From: Plenodomus lindquistii
Lineage: Eukaryota > Ascomycota > Dothideomycetes > Pleosporales > Leptosphaeriaceae
Assembly (NCBI GenBank): GCA_025504975.1
Contig: JANUWI010000003.1
Location: forward strand, 620,001 to 684,000
Direction of reading: 5' to 3'
DNA length: 64,000 bases
The first letter of the stretch is position 1. Every line of letters begins with the position of its first letter. A program made the translations under genes and the position numbers. The notes beneath the pieces are model-generated. The model did no database searches and was not told the origin of the DNA. It saw only the letters and a list, made by a program, of their open reading frames with translations. Shown here piece after piece: positions 44,911 to 56,210 of the stretch.

Positions 44911-45709
44911 GGTGAAGTTGGTGGAGAGGAGTGGAGTGGAGAGGAGAGGGTGAGGATGGAGGGAGGCGGAGGAAAAGAACGTCAGAAGGTGGAGGTAGGC
45001 CGATAACTAATGGCGATCAGAAGCTCGGTGATTGGCTGCTGCAGGCCCCAGCAGCTGCGGAATACCTCGGCGTCGAAGCAACGTAGCCGGGAGGACTTAG
45101 CCGCTGGCCCGCTTCCAGACACGGAATGTGGGTTTCCAGGTTGCAATTTGAAGCCGGAGAAGCGTCGAGTGGCTGTTTGTGGGTGCGAGTCGCTAATCAC
45201 TGGTACGGTGTACCATGGGGAGAAAGTGCTCGGTCTGCCCAGTTCGCTGTTGCTTGCGAGCGCTGGGGGAGTGGCTTAAGAGCGTGTCCAACGTCACGCA
45301 CGTTCACGGTGACGACTACCCCGCTGTGCGCCTTTGCTTTTGGCGCGTGTGCTGATTGGCGGCGAGGCGATAAGGGCACACTGCGCACACATTCATTCAG
45401 CAGCCCGCCCGTGAACGTCTCCGGGCCAGCACAGGCAGCGAGCCCGGAAAAGCAGGTGCGACGTCATGGGCGAGTCTGCAGGCCGGTGCAGTTGGCTTTG
45501 CGCGCTTCTAGATTGGAGCAGCGAAAATCTCTGCTGGACCTGGAGACTCGATTGTGGCCCGTGCCAGGTCTGCAGGTTCGCAAGGGTTGGGCAACGTCTC
45601 CACTCCGCCGTGCAGCTCCCGTGGCCGACCGCTTCCAATATTGTGCGCAGCGCTTTAGTGACGGCCGCGGATACTGCAACTGCAACAGCAACAGCAACAT
45701 CACACCATC
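44911..45709. other. Divergent promoter region, aconitase / Bud20
   Basis: About 800 bp, GC-rich. Reverse CCAAT boxes (ATTGG) lie at 45031-45035 and 45355-45359. Reading frames on both strands up to 236 codons reflect GC-rich composition and show no domain. Confidence 0.5.
45031..45359 (-). promoter_or_regulatory. Two CCAAT boxes toward aconitase
   Basis: CCAAT reads on the minus strand at 45031-45035 and 45355-45359, 121 and 445 bp upstream of the aconitase ATG. In Aspergillus the CCAAT-binding complex with HapX represses iron-sulphur genes such as aconitase under iron shortage. Use of these boxes here is an inference. Confidence 0.4.
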
Positions 45710-46121
45710 ATGCCTGCCATTCGAGGACAAGACTCCAAGAAGAAGACGCGGCGCCACACGCGCGACCTCGACCAGATCCACGCTGACCTGCGCGACGAGA
45801 AGCATCTGGCAGCGTTCAAGGATGCGACGCCCGTAGAAGATCTGCCTGGCCTGGGCAAGCATTATTGCAAGGAATGCGCAAAGTTCTTTGAGAGCGATGC
45901 CAACTTTGTCGCACACACAAAAGGCAAGGTGCACAAGCGGAGGTATGATATCACATCATGAGATGTTAATTGTCATGTGCTGACAGCACCATAGAGTCAA
46001 GGCCCTGCGCGAAGAGCCATATTCTCAAAAAGAGGCAGAGGCTGCCATAGGCCTCACCACCGACAATGGAAAGCGCGCAACCACCCTGATGGACGTCGAC
46101 GAGGTTGCAGCAGCCACTTGA
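45710..46121 (+). CDS. BUD20: C2H2 zinc-finger ribosome biogenesis factor Bud20
   Basis: Bud20 (human ZNF593) is a shuttling pre-60S factor needed for export of the large ribosomal subunit. Exons 45710-45942 and 45995-46121 (52-bp intron) give 119 aa, matching the family. The basic N-terminus (MPAIRGQDSKKKTRRHTRDL) leads to DQIHADL and LPGLGKHYCKECAKFFES, then FVAHTKGKVHKRR, which together form the C2H2-type finger; RVKALREEPYSQKEAEAAIG follows. The conserved start fixes the ATG. Confidence 0.95.
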
Positions 46122-46677
46122 GAGAGATCAGGCCTCGAATTGACAACTGCACGTGGTGGAGGAAGATATGGGTAGACGACAAAAGTTGCGCCAGCGATAT
46201 GGAAGGGCTACACCACCATATTTCAGGTAGCTGTGAAGCTTTTGGAGGACGAAAGGATATGAAACACAGTATACCATCAGCATTGCACGGCGTTCAAAAT
46301 TGGGCTGCATATAGAGGGCACGGAAAAAGTGCAAATGATACCCAATTATCTGGTTACTATGCTCATTCTACTTTGAAATCTTGCGTGCAATCAGCGGACT
46401 GCAATCGTGGTGAATGTTCATCATCATGATAAATCTAGCACTCGTAGTAAAATTCAAAGTCATCTACTCGTCCAATACTGGAGATCAAACCTGTTCGTTG
46501 CGTTGTAATTTAGGCTTCAACACACGTCTTCCGCCTGGCGTTGCCTAACGTCAACCTGCCCTCACCACCAACTCACTCACTCACTCACAACACCAACATA
46601 AAAACCTCCTCCCAAGCCATGTCGCCGTCATAACCCTAATCTCATCAAACATCACCCAAACCTCCTCAACAACAACC
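46122..46677. other. Intergenic region
   Basis: About 560 bp between BUD20 and MOG1. It includes a (CTCA)n run at 46571-46588 just upstream of the MOG1 leader. No gene is recognised. Confidence 0.45.
46571..46588. repeat. (CTCA)n microsatellite
   Basis: actcactcactcactcac lies about 90 bp upstream of the MOG1 start, in the leader or promoter. Confidence 0.8.
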
Positions 46678-47512
46678 ATGGCATTCACAAACACCCCCCT
46701 CTACGGCGGCGCAATCACCGTCGACCTCCCCTCCAACTTCGCAGACGCATCGTAAGAAATCCCGCCCCCACATCCCGCGCCACAATTCCGCACACACGCC
46801 ACACACCACACACATCATGCTAACCACCCAACCCACCCTCCACACAGACAAATCCGCCAAATCCCCGACCACCAAGAAGTCTACCTCGACGCAGACGGGT
46901 ATTCCAGCATCGTAGTCGAGATTCTGGAGTATGTCGACAAAGGGAGTGATGAAGCGGCGCTACAGTACCATTTTGGAGATTTAGTAGAGGACACGGGGGA
47001 TGCGACGACGGTTTTGGAACAGAGTGTTGCGAGTGTGAAGGCGTTGCCGTGAGTTTTTCTAATTTCTGTCGCTGTTATTGTTTTTGTTCTTGGTGTGGGT
47101 TTCCTGCCTGTCTGTACACCCACGAGGAGCGACGGCTGGGTACAGTTAAGGAGGATGGTCACGTGGTTTTCCTCCCATTACGAGGTATACATATCTCAGC
47201 ACGCCATACTAACACAACCCCAGCACCACGCCCATCCAAACCCTAACATTCCTCCAAACACCACCGTCACCTAACCCCAATCCCCGCCGCAAGGTCCCAG
47301 AATTCACATACATCCACCTTCTTCTCTTGCGGCTGAAGGAGCAAGGTACGGATATCATGATTACGATTAATATCCCGCATTATGCCGGCGAGTATGAGAA
47401 GGCGGGGGATGATGACGGCGGGAAGACGCGGTTGATGAGGGATAGTGTGGTTGTGAGGGAGAGGGTGTTGGAGAGCTTTGAGATTAAGGAGTGGGGGTTG
47501 TTTGAGGGGTGA
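46678..47512 (+). CDS. MOG1: Ran guanine-nucleotide release factor Mog1
   Basis: Mog1 binds Ran/Gsp1 and releases its nucleotide, supporting nuclear protein import. Three exons: 46678 to about 46751, about 46850 to 47049, and about 47224 to 47512, giving about 185 aa. The N-terminus is the family signature (NTPLYGGAITVDLPSNFADA), followed across the first intron by QIRQIPDHQEVYLDADGYSS, IVVEILEY and ALQYHFGDL. The last exon has VPEFTYIHLLLLRLKEQGTD, ITINIPHYAGEY and the terminal strand ESFEIKEWGLFEG. A Pro-rich loop (QTPPSPNPNPRRK) is present. The second intron is about 170 bp, long for this window. Confidence 0.92.
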
Positions 47513-48113
47513 TGGGGTGGTTGATAGATACCCTATGAGATGTGTGATGATGGTCAGGAAGCTACGGAGGTATAGCGTGGAGAGTTGGAGATATGCTCGT
47601 GCTTTGAAGGATGGTTGAATGTTAGCTGGGCTAGATATGAGTAGATTATATGCATTGCAAAGGTTGGGCAGGAAGCATTTGTGGTAGGGCGTCACTAAGA
47701 CTGAAGTCTTCTGGATATTAAATGAACTGTTTAACGGAACAATTGGGTCGAGCGTTACCTGCTCGTATGTTATTGCACACGAATTCGTCAACCCTGCCCT
47801 CCCTTGTCCCTGTTCCATTAATAGCTGAGCTGTGCCGCAATGCTACATCGATAAAACTCCGACTGCGCTAAACGCCTGTGTTTTTTCGTTGCAATTTGCA
47901 ATAGACGCTTTTCACATCCCTTTTGAGTAGGTGCTTGATGCAGCAATAGTCCGTCGCTCCTCACCTCCCGGCAACCGGCATCTCTAGGCGCCTAGATCAC
48001 GTGCGCACGCGCGGCCCGAGTCTTCACAATATCATCTTCGAACAATTATCTGCAATAAGTTCTCACATGGTTGATTTGATCTCCTTTCGAATATCCAACT
48101 TTGTCATCGAGCG
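47513..48113. other. Intergenic region
   Basis: About 600 bp between MOG1 and the DUF3431 gene. A tcacgtgcgcacgcgcg stretch with CACGTG lies near 47999. The minus-strand frame at 47267-47818 is antisense to MOG1 and is rejected. Confidence 0.45.
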
Positions 48114-49185
48114 ATGATGCGTTCCCACAGGAAAATTGAATTCATCGTGGTAGCAGTATTCTTGCTCTGCGCATGGTTCCTCTTCGACTCCCACTTCCGT
48201 AGTATTCAAGAAGACTCTGGCGAGACTAGCGTTCCTGAGATACCATGGCAGCACGAGGCAGCAGAAGCAAAAGAAGGGCAAAAGATTCTTGAGCAGGAAA
48301 ATGTGCACAGCAGCACGAAAGAAGAAACGTCGGCGACCTCCATCGCCCCTCAACATACAAGCGCAATAAAGCAGACTAATGCGGTTGCGACACCTATACC
48401 ATCGCTACCTGATCGCGTCGTAGTCATGGCAGAACTTCCCTCAGACGACACAAGCTGGGTACATACCGACCTTCCAGACTGGCAATCAGCCATCTACGAC
48501 ATTGATACCGAGACTCCGCACAACACATCGACTCTGAATCCGCTCACAAACAGCACTCTACGTACCCTCCGAAACAAAGGAATGGAAGCAAACGCATACC
48601 TTGCATACATTGTGCAGAATTACAACAATCTCCCGTCAACAATTGCATTCATCCATCCGCACAAGGACGGCTACCCAATCGCCTGGCACACCGACAACAA
48701 CGAGCATTCCAACGTCGTCTCTCTGCAAACACTGAACACCAAATTTATCCAGAGCAATGGCTACGCGAATCTGCGTTGCGTCAACGACCCTGGCTGTCCG
48801 CACGAAGTGATGCCGTTCCGAGACCCGCCAGAGGACCATCGAACAATCGAAGCAGCGATGCCGGACGCGTGGCGAGACTTGTTCAACAACACGGATGTAC
48901 CGCATGTACTGGCGACCCCTTGCTGTGCGCAGTTTGCAGTGTCGAGCAAGCAAGTCCGGACACGGCCGCTGGACGAATACAAGAAGTTTTATACGTGGTT
49001 GATGGAGACGCCGCTCAAGGATGAGACAAGTGGACGCGTGTTTGAGTATCTTTGGCATATTATGTTTGGTCAAGATCCTGTTTAGTAAGTACTCGATGGT
49101 TTGGAATCTAGATTCGCGGTTGCTGACTTTGTCAAGTTGTCCCGCTTACGAGAAGTGCTACTGCGATGTGTATAACAAGTGTTGA
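48114..49185 (+). CDS. DUF3431 type II membrane protein
   Basis: The product of about 340 aa has a short cytosolic N-terminus, one transmembrane anchor (KIEFIVVAVFLLCAWFLF) and a Ser/Thr/Glu-rich stem (about residues 28-110), the topology of a Golgi enzyme. The lumenal domain matches the fungal DUF3431 family: NKGMEANAYLAYIVQNYNNL, STIAFIHPHKDGYPIAWH, GYANLRCVNDPGCP, and CCAQFAVSSKQVRTRPL with LDEYKKFYTWL. It resembles uncharacterised glycosyltransferase-like proteins; no activity is established. A 52-bp intron splits the C-terminus, and the last exon encodes a Cys-rich end (CPAYEKCYCDVYNKC). Without the splice the protein would stop at 49085. Two adjacent ATGs (48114, 48117) can start it. 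Confidence 0.85.
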
Positions 49186-50458
49186 AAAGGGCTTATTTCT
49201 TGAGACCAATCAGAAGTTTTGGATATGAGTTGGAAAAATCCTTCGATCATCTTCAGAGAATCGAAACCATGCGGAACGTCCAGCAAGCACCCGACTTCTC
49301 GTCTATCATACAAAGTCACACCACCGAGTCCACCCGAAGATAATGCACATTGGCTGTTCGATGTCAAGACTTGGGCTGTCACCTCAAGATATGAAGGGAG
49401 CAAGATTTGAATGAAGAGCTGCTGATTTTGCCTGCAGAAGGAGGCTCGTTGGCACTTCCTTCCTAATCCTCTCGTGGCGTAGCCATCTACATATTGCCAG
49501 CATATCTTGCTGAAAGAGGAAACAGAGACTTGGAGAATCATGTTCTAGGAGCTGCTATTAGTGATAGAGGCGAGAAGAGTCGAAGTTTACGCTAGAGCAA
49601 TGACTTATCATTGTCATCCACGGCAAAGAGAAAATAGCCACCAAGGGCCGCCGAAGACCTTCGGAGAGAATCGACGATGGGACACATAATATTGTTGCAG
49701 CACAGCAGCAAAAACAAAATTGGCTCATTTAGTAATGCCAGCTCGAACGCGCCAGTAGGGTCCTTGGTCATGTTGGGATAGTTGGCGGAAGGGGCCCAAC
49801 ATCGTGAAGGCACCGGGGAGCCTTCATCCGACGAGACACTTCCTGATACTGTAGATATGGCTCTCGCTGGTCCATTCACCATGATTCAGCTGAAAATTTG
49901 CTGCGAAAGATTGCACAGTCTCCTTATCCAATCGTATGTCTAACCATGCGTTGTTGAATATGGTGAAGGAGATTTAGGTCGCCAATCACCCATAAGCACC
50001 AAGACGGTCGGTCAGACATCAAATACCAACCGAGACTATCACCATCCACATCTACCACCACAATCACCTTCCACACCCAGCACCCCCAAATACCCCCGTA
50101 TACTCAACTTCCAAAACAGGTAATCCATACACCAGCAACGCCACCCACCCACCGGAGTTCCGTCCGCCACCATCCAGACCCTGACCCCGCATCCCAAGCA
50201 CCACGCGAACCATCCGACAGCTATGACGAGGACAAAACAAAGTAACGCGAATGTATATAGCCGACTTGACATATTCCTGCACCTACCTAACTTTATACAT
50301 CCATCCATCCATCCATCATGTAGCCAAAACCCACTTCTTCCTGCGCACTCAATCTCTCTGCGTCTAAAATAACACCGCCCTACTTCCAATCCCATCCTCC
50401 CCTGCTCCAACTATCCATTTCCTAATTGCAGGCTTCTACTCCATATTCCAAAGAAACC
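49186..50458. other. 1.27 kb intergenic region
   Basis: Holds an (ATCC)n run at 50298-50317 and C/A-rich sequence up to the alcohol dehydrogenase start. The minus-strand frames at 49158-49541 and 49592-49882 have no recognised features. Confidence 0.45.
50298..50317. repeat. (ATCC)n microsatellite
   Basis: catccatccatccatccatc lies about 140 bp upstream of the alcohol dehydrogenase start. The same tetranucleotide makes the larger repeat upstream of the F-box gene. Confidence 0.8.
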
Positions 50459-51956
50459 ATGTCTTCCTCCTCCTCTTCTTCTTCTTCTTCCTCTGTCCCA
50501 CCAACAGCAGAATACACAATCCCCGCAAAAGGCATAATATCCTACTCCCAACACAACTGGCAATGGGAAGACCTCCTCACGCGGGAACCCCACGAAGACG
50601 AGTTTCTCGTAGAAATGATTGCTACGGGGGTGTGTCACACCGATATCACGGGGTATGGGGGGATATATCCACGAGTGTTGGGTCATGAAGGTATCTTTCT
50701 TTCCTCCTCCCTCCTCCCCCCTCTCCCCTCTCCCTTTCATCCTCTTCTGTCCCATCTCTACCCCTACATTCCCACACACTATTCCCTTACACATTGCCAC
50801 ACACACCATCCATCCCCGTTCCCTTGCTAATATACGCTCTGCTACAAAACAGGCGCAGGACGTATCCTCCGCCTAGGCTCCTCCTCCCAATCCCCCTCCT
50901 TCTCCCCCGGCGATCTCGTAATCCTCTCCGCCGCCTCCTGCCAGTCCTGCAAATACTGTACCACTGGGCACCCCGCATACTGTGTCTCTCACGCCAGCTT
51001 AACCCTCACCGCCAACGAGCCCAACTTCGTTCTCGCACGGGACCCGGGCACCGTCATCGGGGGCGGGTATTTCGGTCAGAGTAGTTTTGCGTCTCCGGTG
51101 CCCGTCAAGGTGAGTTGTGCGGCGAATATGAGGGGGTTGGTGGGCGGGGAGATGGAGTTGAGGAAGTTTGCGCCGTTGGGGTGTGGGATTATGACTGGGG
51201 CGGGGGCGGTGACGCATGTTGGGGGGTGTGGGGTGGGGGATGTTGTTGCTGTTATTGGGCTGGGGGGTGTGGGGTTGGCGGGGGTGAGTTGTATATTTCC
51301 CTATTCTCCGTTATCCCTTCCTTCGTACATGTGTGTCTGTTTTGTTGCGAGACTGTGATGTGACAATGAAGCCAAAAAGACCGTAGAGGGTATACACGAA
51401 TGCAAAAGCAACTAACTAACCACCAACCCGAACCACACAGATCTGCGCAGCAAAACATCGCGGTGTCAAACACATAATCGCAGTCGACATCATCCCCTCC
51501 CGACTAACCCTCGCCCAAAACCTCGGCGCAACCTCAACCCTCCTCTCCACCCCCTCCTCCCTAAACGGCGTCCCCCTCAGCACAGCCCTCAAAAACCTCA
51601 CCCCAGACGGCTTAGGCGCATCCCACATCCTCGACACCACGCCCTCTGTCGCCGTGCTTATGCAATGCCTCGAAGCGTTACAGAAAAACGGCACAGTCCT
51701 GCAAGTCGGTGTGAAGCCCGTGGGTGCAAAACTCGAACTCGATTGTTTGACGCACATGGTTAATGGGCGGAGGTTGGTGGGTGTTATCGAGGGGGATAGG
51801 GATCCGGTGGAGGCGTTGCCCGAGCTGGTGCAGTGGAGTAAGGAGGGGGTGTTGCCGGTGGATAAGATGTTGACGGAGTTTCCGGTTAGGGCGTTTGAAG
51901 AGGCGAAGGCGAAGATGGAGGAGGGGAGTGTGATTAAGAGTGTTTTGATTTGGTAG
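50459..51956 (+). CDS. Zinc-dependent medium-chain alcohol dehydrogenase (aryl/benzyl-alcohol type)
   Basis: MDR-type alcohol dehydrogenases oxidise alcohols with NAD(P)+ using a catalytic zinc. Exons run from 50459 to about 50690, about 50854 to 51280 and about 51442 to 51956, giving about 390 aa. The catalytic zinc Cys/Asp are in ATGVCHTDITG and the His-Glu in YPRVLGHE, completed across the first intron by GAGRI. The structural zinc lobe has its four cysteines in CQSCKYCTTGHPAYC. The Rossmann glycines are in VIGLGGVGLAG, with the acidic coenzyme residue in IIAVDIIPSRL. The ending is SVIKSVLIW. The protein begins with 12 serines encoded by a TCC/TCT run. There is no gene cluster around it to indicate a substrate. 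Confidence 0.9.
50462..50494 (+). repeat. TCN trinucleotide run coding for poly-Ser
   Basis: Right after the ATG of the dehydrogenase, tcttcctcctcctcttcttc and more TCN codons encode a run of 12 serines. Length polymorphism here would change the protein N-terminus without a frameshift. Confidence 0.85.
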
Positions 51957-52274
51957 GGGGTGGGGAGGGTATTGGTTTATTTATCTCGTCGTGGGTTTGT
52001 ACATGTAGTTGTTTGTTCAGTGGTCGCTTCTTTCGTCCTGCTGAATACTTGGCGCTTATTTACAGTGGCTTTTGAGCCAGGTGGCATCTCTAAAAATTCC
52101 ATCGATCGAGATCTCCGTAAAGATCAACCAGGGTGTAGATGGTTTACCGTGTGATTGTTCGCTATCAAGGAGGTTGCTTGGATTGACCGAAGTCAGGTTG
52201 AGACGACGTGTCGTTGAATACTCAACTCCCTTCCTGCGCAGGGAGGTACCTGATGCATGGCTCCGATTCACTCG
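51957..52274. other. Convergent intergenic region
   Basis: About 320 bp between the dehydrogenase and the Spt10-like gene, both ending here. No other feature is recognised. Confidence 0.45.
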
Positions 52275-53800
52275 TTACATTCGACGGTCGTCGCTCATGC
52301 CCTGCGCATCAATATTCATCCGCGAAGCATCATGAACGTTCCCGTGCGGTAGATTCAGACTCCCCATCCGTGGTCCATTACTGGGAGCTTGACCTGCATT
52401 GAGAAACGGCGAAGGAGGGAGATCTGCCAAGCTCATGCCAGATCGCTGCATGCCTTGCATGAGCGCTGGGTCAACGGGTAAGTTGAAGCCGACAGTGTTG
52501 TTGTACTGGGGGTATATGTCTTGCTGTTGGGCAGACTCCAGTTGTAATTGATTACTGGGTGAGTCGGGGCGAGCTGGAGACTGGGAGCTGGGAAACTGCA
52601 ATGGTGGCGTTGGAGTGTGAGATGACTGTGTCGAGTGTCCTGTGCTCTGGATGTAGCCGGATCGAGGTTGATTTTGGCCTTGACGTATGGCTGATAGACC
52701 CTTGTTCATCTCACTGCACTGGGGACAGTTGCGTATGACCTGACTGACGAGCTCCTTTATGCGAACCCAGTGATAGAGCTCAGCAATAGCTGCCGTGGTC
52801 TTGTTGATTCCGCCGTGCGACTGGTGGTGAACTTCACGCGCAATCTCGTACTGTCGCTGTGGATCTGCAATGACTTCTTTGCCCTTGAGCCACAGCTTCT
52901 CCGGCTCGTCACCTTCGCCCGGAGTGAGTTTGTAGTGAGTGGCCGCGCTTCGAAGTCTGCTCTTCTCTGCCCTATCAGCTCCATTTGGGTATTTGCCGTT
53001 CTTGAGGTAGAAGCGAATCTTATCGAAGCGCTCTTCCGAGACAAAGTCGTCATCTTGGCCCAGGTCCCGACCATAGATGATGGCATCAACCAGCTCGTCG
53101 GGGTAGGACTTGAGATTACCACAGCCTTTGACACGTCCGATGCGCTTGAAGCCGAGGGCATCCCAGATGCGACACGACGCAACGTTCGTCTCGTACACTA
53201 GATTGAAGACGGAGTATGTGTAGCCCTGGTACTATTAGCATGTCTGAAGGTACTGTACGCCAAATGACCTACCAGCTTTGGCGCCCAGTCCAGATACGTC
53301 TCGCCCATGAGCCGTCCCACGCCACGATTGCGCGACGCATCTGTGACCAAGAACCCGCCGTTACAAACATGACTAGACCGACCGGGGTAATTGGGCTTGA
53401 TGTAGAAGCTGCCCAGGCACTCCCTCTCCCAGTCACATCCCCGGCGCGCCATCTCATGCAGCTCGCGTCCATCCTGTATCTCACCCAGCAGCATAATCGC
53501 GCCAAACACACCGAACCAGTACGGCCCAAAGTTGTCGAGGGAAATGGGGTCGACCATGGGATACGTGTCGCCCTTTTCAATCTCGCGTCCGAGCTGATCG
53601 CACAGATATGCCAACAGTGTCAGCGGGACCTGGTTCGGCGCTGAAAAGGGAATTATCGTGGCAGCCGTAACGCGGTCGCGCAGAGTGACTTGACATGGCG
53701 CGATACCGACGGGCAGTGGGCCTCCAGGCGGCGGGTACGGCGTGTCGCCAGATGTCCTAAAGATGATGGGCGCAGTCGGGTCATCGAGCATGGCAGGCAT
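52275..53800 (-). CDS. Spt10-like protein: GNAT acetyltransferase plus integrase-type H2C2 zinc finger
   Basis: Yeast Spt10 is a GNAT-fold protein with a retroviral-integrase-like zinc finger that binds histone-gene UAS elements. Exons 53273-53800 and 52275-53225 (47-bp intron) give 492 aa with the same architecture. The GNAT core has FGAIMLLGEIQDG, the acetyl-CoA loop ASRNRGVGRLMGETYLDWAP and, across the intron, NVASCRIWDALGFKRIGRV. Further on, HHQSHGGINKTTAAIAELYH, WVRIKELV and NCPQCSEMN form an HHCC finger with spacing H-x3-H-x29-C-x2-C (52716-52829), in the range of integrase N-terminal domains. The last 150 residues are Gln/Ser/Pro-rich. The likely start is the ATG at 53800; the frame is open upstream only through a TTG, so a further 5' exon remains possible. 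Confidence 0.85.
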
Positions 53801-54344
53801 ATTGGGCAGCTGCTGTTCACGACTGCTGTGGTGCAATTAGTGAGTGTGTGTGGTCAGATGTCAGATTACATGGTCGCAGGCAGCATGGTGGAGCTGTGCG
53901 GTGAGATTAAAGCAGCATGGCCGGCACGTGCTAGCAACATGGCCTGTGATCACGGTGGCATGGCAGGATATCAATCGTACCGCGAGGGTGTAGCAACTTA
54001 CAGGCAGTGTCTCGGAGGACCCTGGGGTTTGGTCAAGCAGGATGAGAGATACTGCCGTGATGGTGGGCGCGCCGTGTGGTGTGCCCGCTCACTGCGAGGG
54101 GTCCCCGCTAAGGCTCGGTTAGACTACCACTCTTGCAGCTAGTGCCGTATGTATGTATTGCGCCCATTCCACATCAATGTTTGTACAGTGCATGCAACGT
54201 CTACCATGCTAAACAACAGACGACAGTCGACGAAAAGCGAGTTTGTAGCAATGGGTATCCAATTCATAGTCTCGCATCTGACATAGAAGCTTTCATCTCC
54301 TTGTACTTCTCAATCCTCACACAAAATCACCCTCGTCCAAATCT
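53801..54344. other. Tandem intergenic region
   Basis: About 540 bp, with the Spt10-like gene promoter at the left and the CRAL-TRIO 3' UTR at the right. The open frame at 53690-54142 overlaps the Spt10-like gene and is not supported. Confidence 0.45.
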
Positions 54345-56210
54345 CTAACCTAAAGCCGAGTTCTTCGTCCTCAAATAAGCCTCAACATCCTTGTCGTCAC
54401 TCTTGTCAATCGTCTCATCCCACTTCAATTGCTCAGGACTCTTCTGCCTCTCCGGCTCCTGAACCTCCTTCTGTTCGCCCCCCGACACCGCGCCGACGAC
54501 TGCACCCGCCGCTGAAGTCACCGTCGACGAGACCGTCGCTGTGGCATTTGCCGCGGCTTGTTTGGCCTGCTCGATATAGCCCGGCGCAGGTGGTTGTTCA
54601 GGCTCTGGAAGAGGCTTCTCCTTGGGTGCCTGGCCCACAGTGTTGGGTTCCATGGTCACCGTCTTGTCGCCATGACCGTGGTTGTTGACAGCAGCGTCTG
54701 GTGTGCCCTCGGCGAGTTGCCCAGCGGCGTGTGTGTTATTCTGTTGCTCATAGCGCATCTCTGAGGTCCCTTGTCGGATGGGCAATGTCGAGCTGTTAGC
54801 AGTGAAGTCGTTGATTTGCGTCGAGTTGCGCGGCGAACTGCTAGTGTCTGACGGTGGGGAATCAATGTTGAGCGTTGGGTCGTCTGGCGGATGTGTGGCA
54901 GTCCCGGTGGTGGTTACCTGCACAAGGGCCAGCGGATCGGGCTTCTGGATGGCGGGAGTCTGCGGCGCGGGCATGTTGTCGTGCGTAAAACCAACGGGCT
55001 TTGGAATGGCAAAGACCATTTTCCGGCGTGGTTTGCCGTTTTCGCTGCCTATGCTCCAGGCTTGCATCTCGCCGTTTGGTCCCTCTTCCCATTTCATGGG
55101 GCCGATGGGGAACGTCTTGCGCCCGTTTTCTGTACTGGGATTCTCCCATCGCATTTGCTGTTCAATAGAGGGTTCGAGGTTGGGCATGGAGCCCCATTCA
55201 AAGTCGAGACCGCCGCCGTATTTCTTGGGAATGTTTTCGTGTTCGATGTACTGCAACAGGGTTGGGTAGACGTTTGCGGGGGATAGGATGAAGATTTTGG
55301 ACACGGTAATGGGGTCGAACCAGCGCTTGACCCAGCCCCAGACTGTAGGGAAGAAGCTTGGCGCGCCGATAATCTGTGACGTGTGTCAGCATGCATCACG
55401 TACATGGAAGTTGCCGTCTTACAAATATCCTGTCCAATGTCTCGGGGTAATGTGCTGTCGCCAGAACGGACGCATCTTGCATGTGTCCCTTCAAGTTCCA
55501 AAACTGCTTCAGGCCAACTCCGCTAATGTCGACAATATTGTTGCTCTGCGAAATGGGCGTCTCTGGGTGAGCTCGGGGAACCATGGAGCACAAAGGAGTG
55601 ACGAAACGTGTAAGCGACTCGTACAGCGCGAACAGGCGAACATTCTTGGTGGCGACATTGGGAACGATAGTCTTTGATTTGGCAAGGTCCTTTTCATACG
55701 CCGAGATATTTTTCGAGTTTAGGTGGGCTACTTCGAAGAGGTAGAGGGGGATGCCGCGCTTGTCGCGTCGACCAAGCCATTGCGGGTACTGTGCGAGCGC
55801 GTCAGCCTCGAGTCAAAGCAAATGCGACAGATTCTATACCAAGCGGCGCGTCTGCTCATATTCGGTGATTTCAATGTTGTTGAAAATGTCGCTCAGTTTG
55901 TTCTCTTTGCGCCAGTCTTCGGTGTCTTTGAACTGCTTGAAGGCTTCTTGGGGGACATAGCGACGCGCGCGCAGATAGCGGCTGTAAGCTGTCAGTGGTC
56001 CGCAAGCGGCACGACAAGCGGCCGAGGGGAAGCGTACAGCATGGTTTCGTCGTCATGGCTCGCCTGTGTCGCACCGTTGGCCGGCGTCCAGTACTTTTGC
56101 TCGTGTGCAATCTTCTTGAACGCTTCGAGCTGGTTTTGCTGGCCCGCTGTGAGATGCGAAAGATGGCCCGCGGGATACTGCGACGACTCGACTCTGCTCA
56201 GGTCTGCCAT
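54345..56210 (-). CDS. CRAL-TRIO (Sec14-like) lipid-binding domain protein
   Basis: Sec14-like proteins bind or exchange phosphatidylinositol and other lipids at membranes. The start at 56210 (MADLSRVESSQYPAGHLSHL) leads into the CRAL-TRIO N-terminal helix region (LEAFKKIAHEQKYW, then across introns RYLRARRYVPQEAFKQFKDT and DWRKENKLSDIFNNIEITEY). The lipid domain follows: YPQWLGRRDKRGIPLYLFEV, NNIVDISGVGLKQFWNLKGH, ASVLATAHYPETLDRIFIIG, APSFFPTVWGWVKRWFDPIT and VYPTLLQYIEHENIPKKYGG. The C-terminal 250 residues are disordered, with a Thr/Pro-rich part and an Ala-rich helix (QAAANATATVSSTVTSAAG). Three short introns lie near 55375-55430, 55788-55840 and 55985-56040. The total is about 600 aa, longer than minimal Sec14 (about 300). 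Confidence 0.9.

Noticed and set aside
43912..45006. Open frame of 364 codons on the plus strand antisense to aconitase
   Set aside because: It mirrors codon bias of the aconitase gene, has no domain, and the minus-strand protein is unmistakable.
47267..47818. 183-codon minus-strand frame
   Set aside because: Half of it is antisense to the last MOG1 exon and the rest is 3' flank; no domain.
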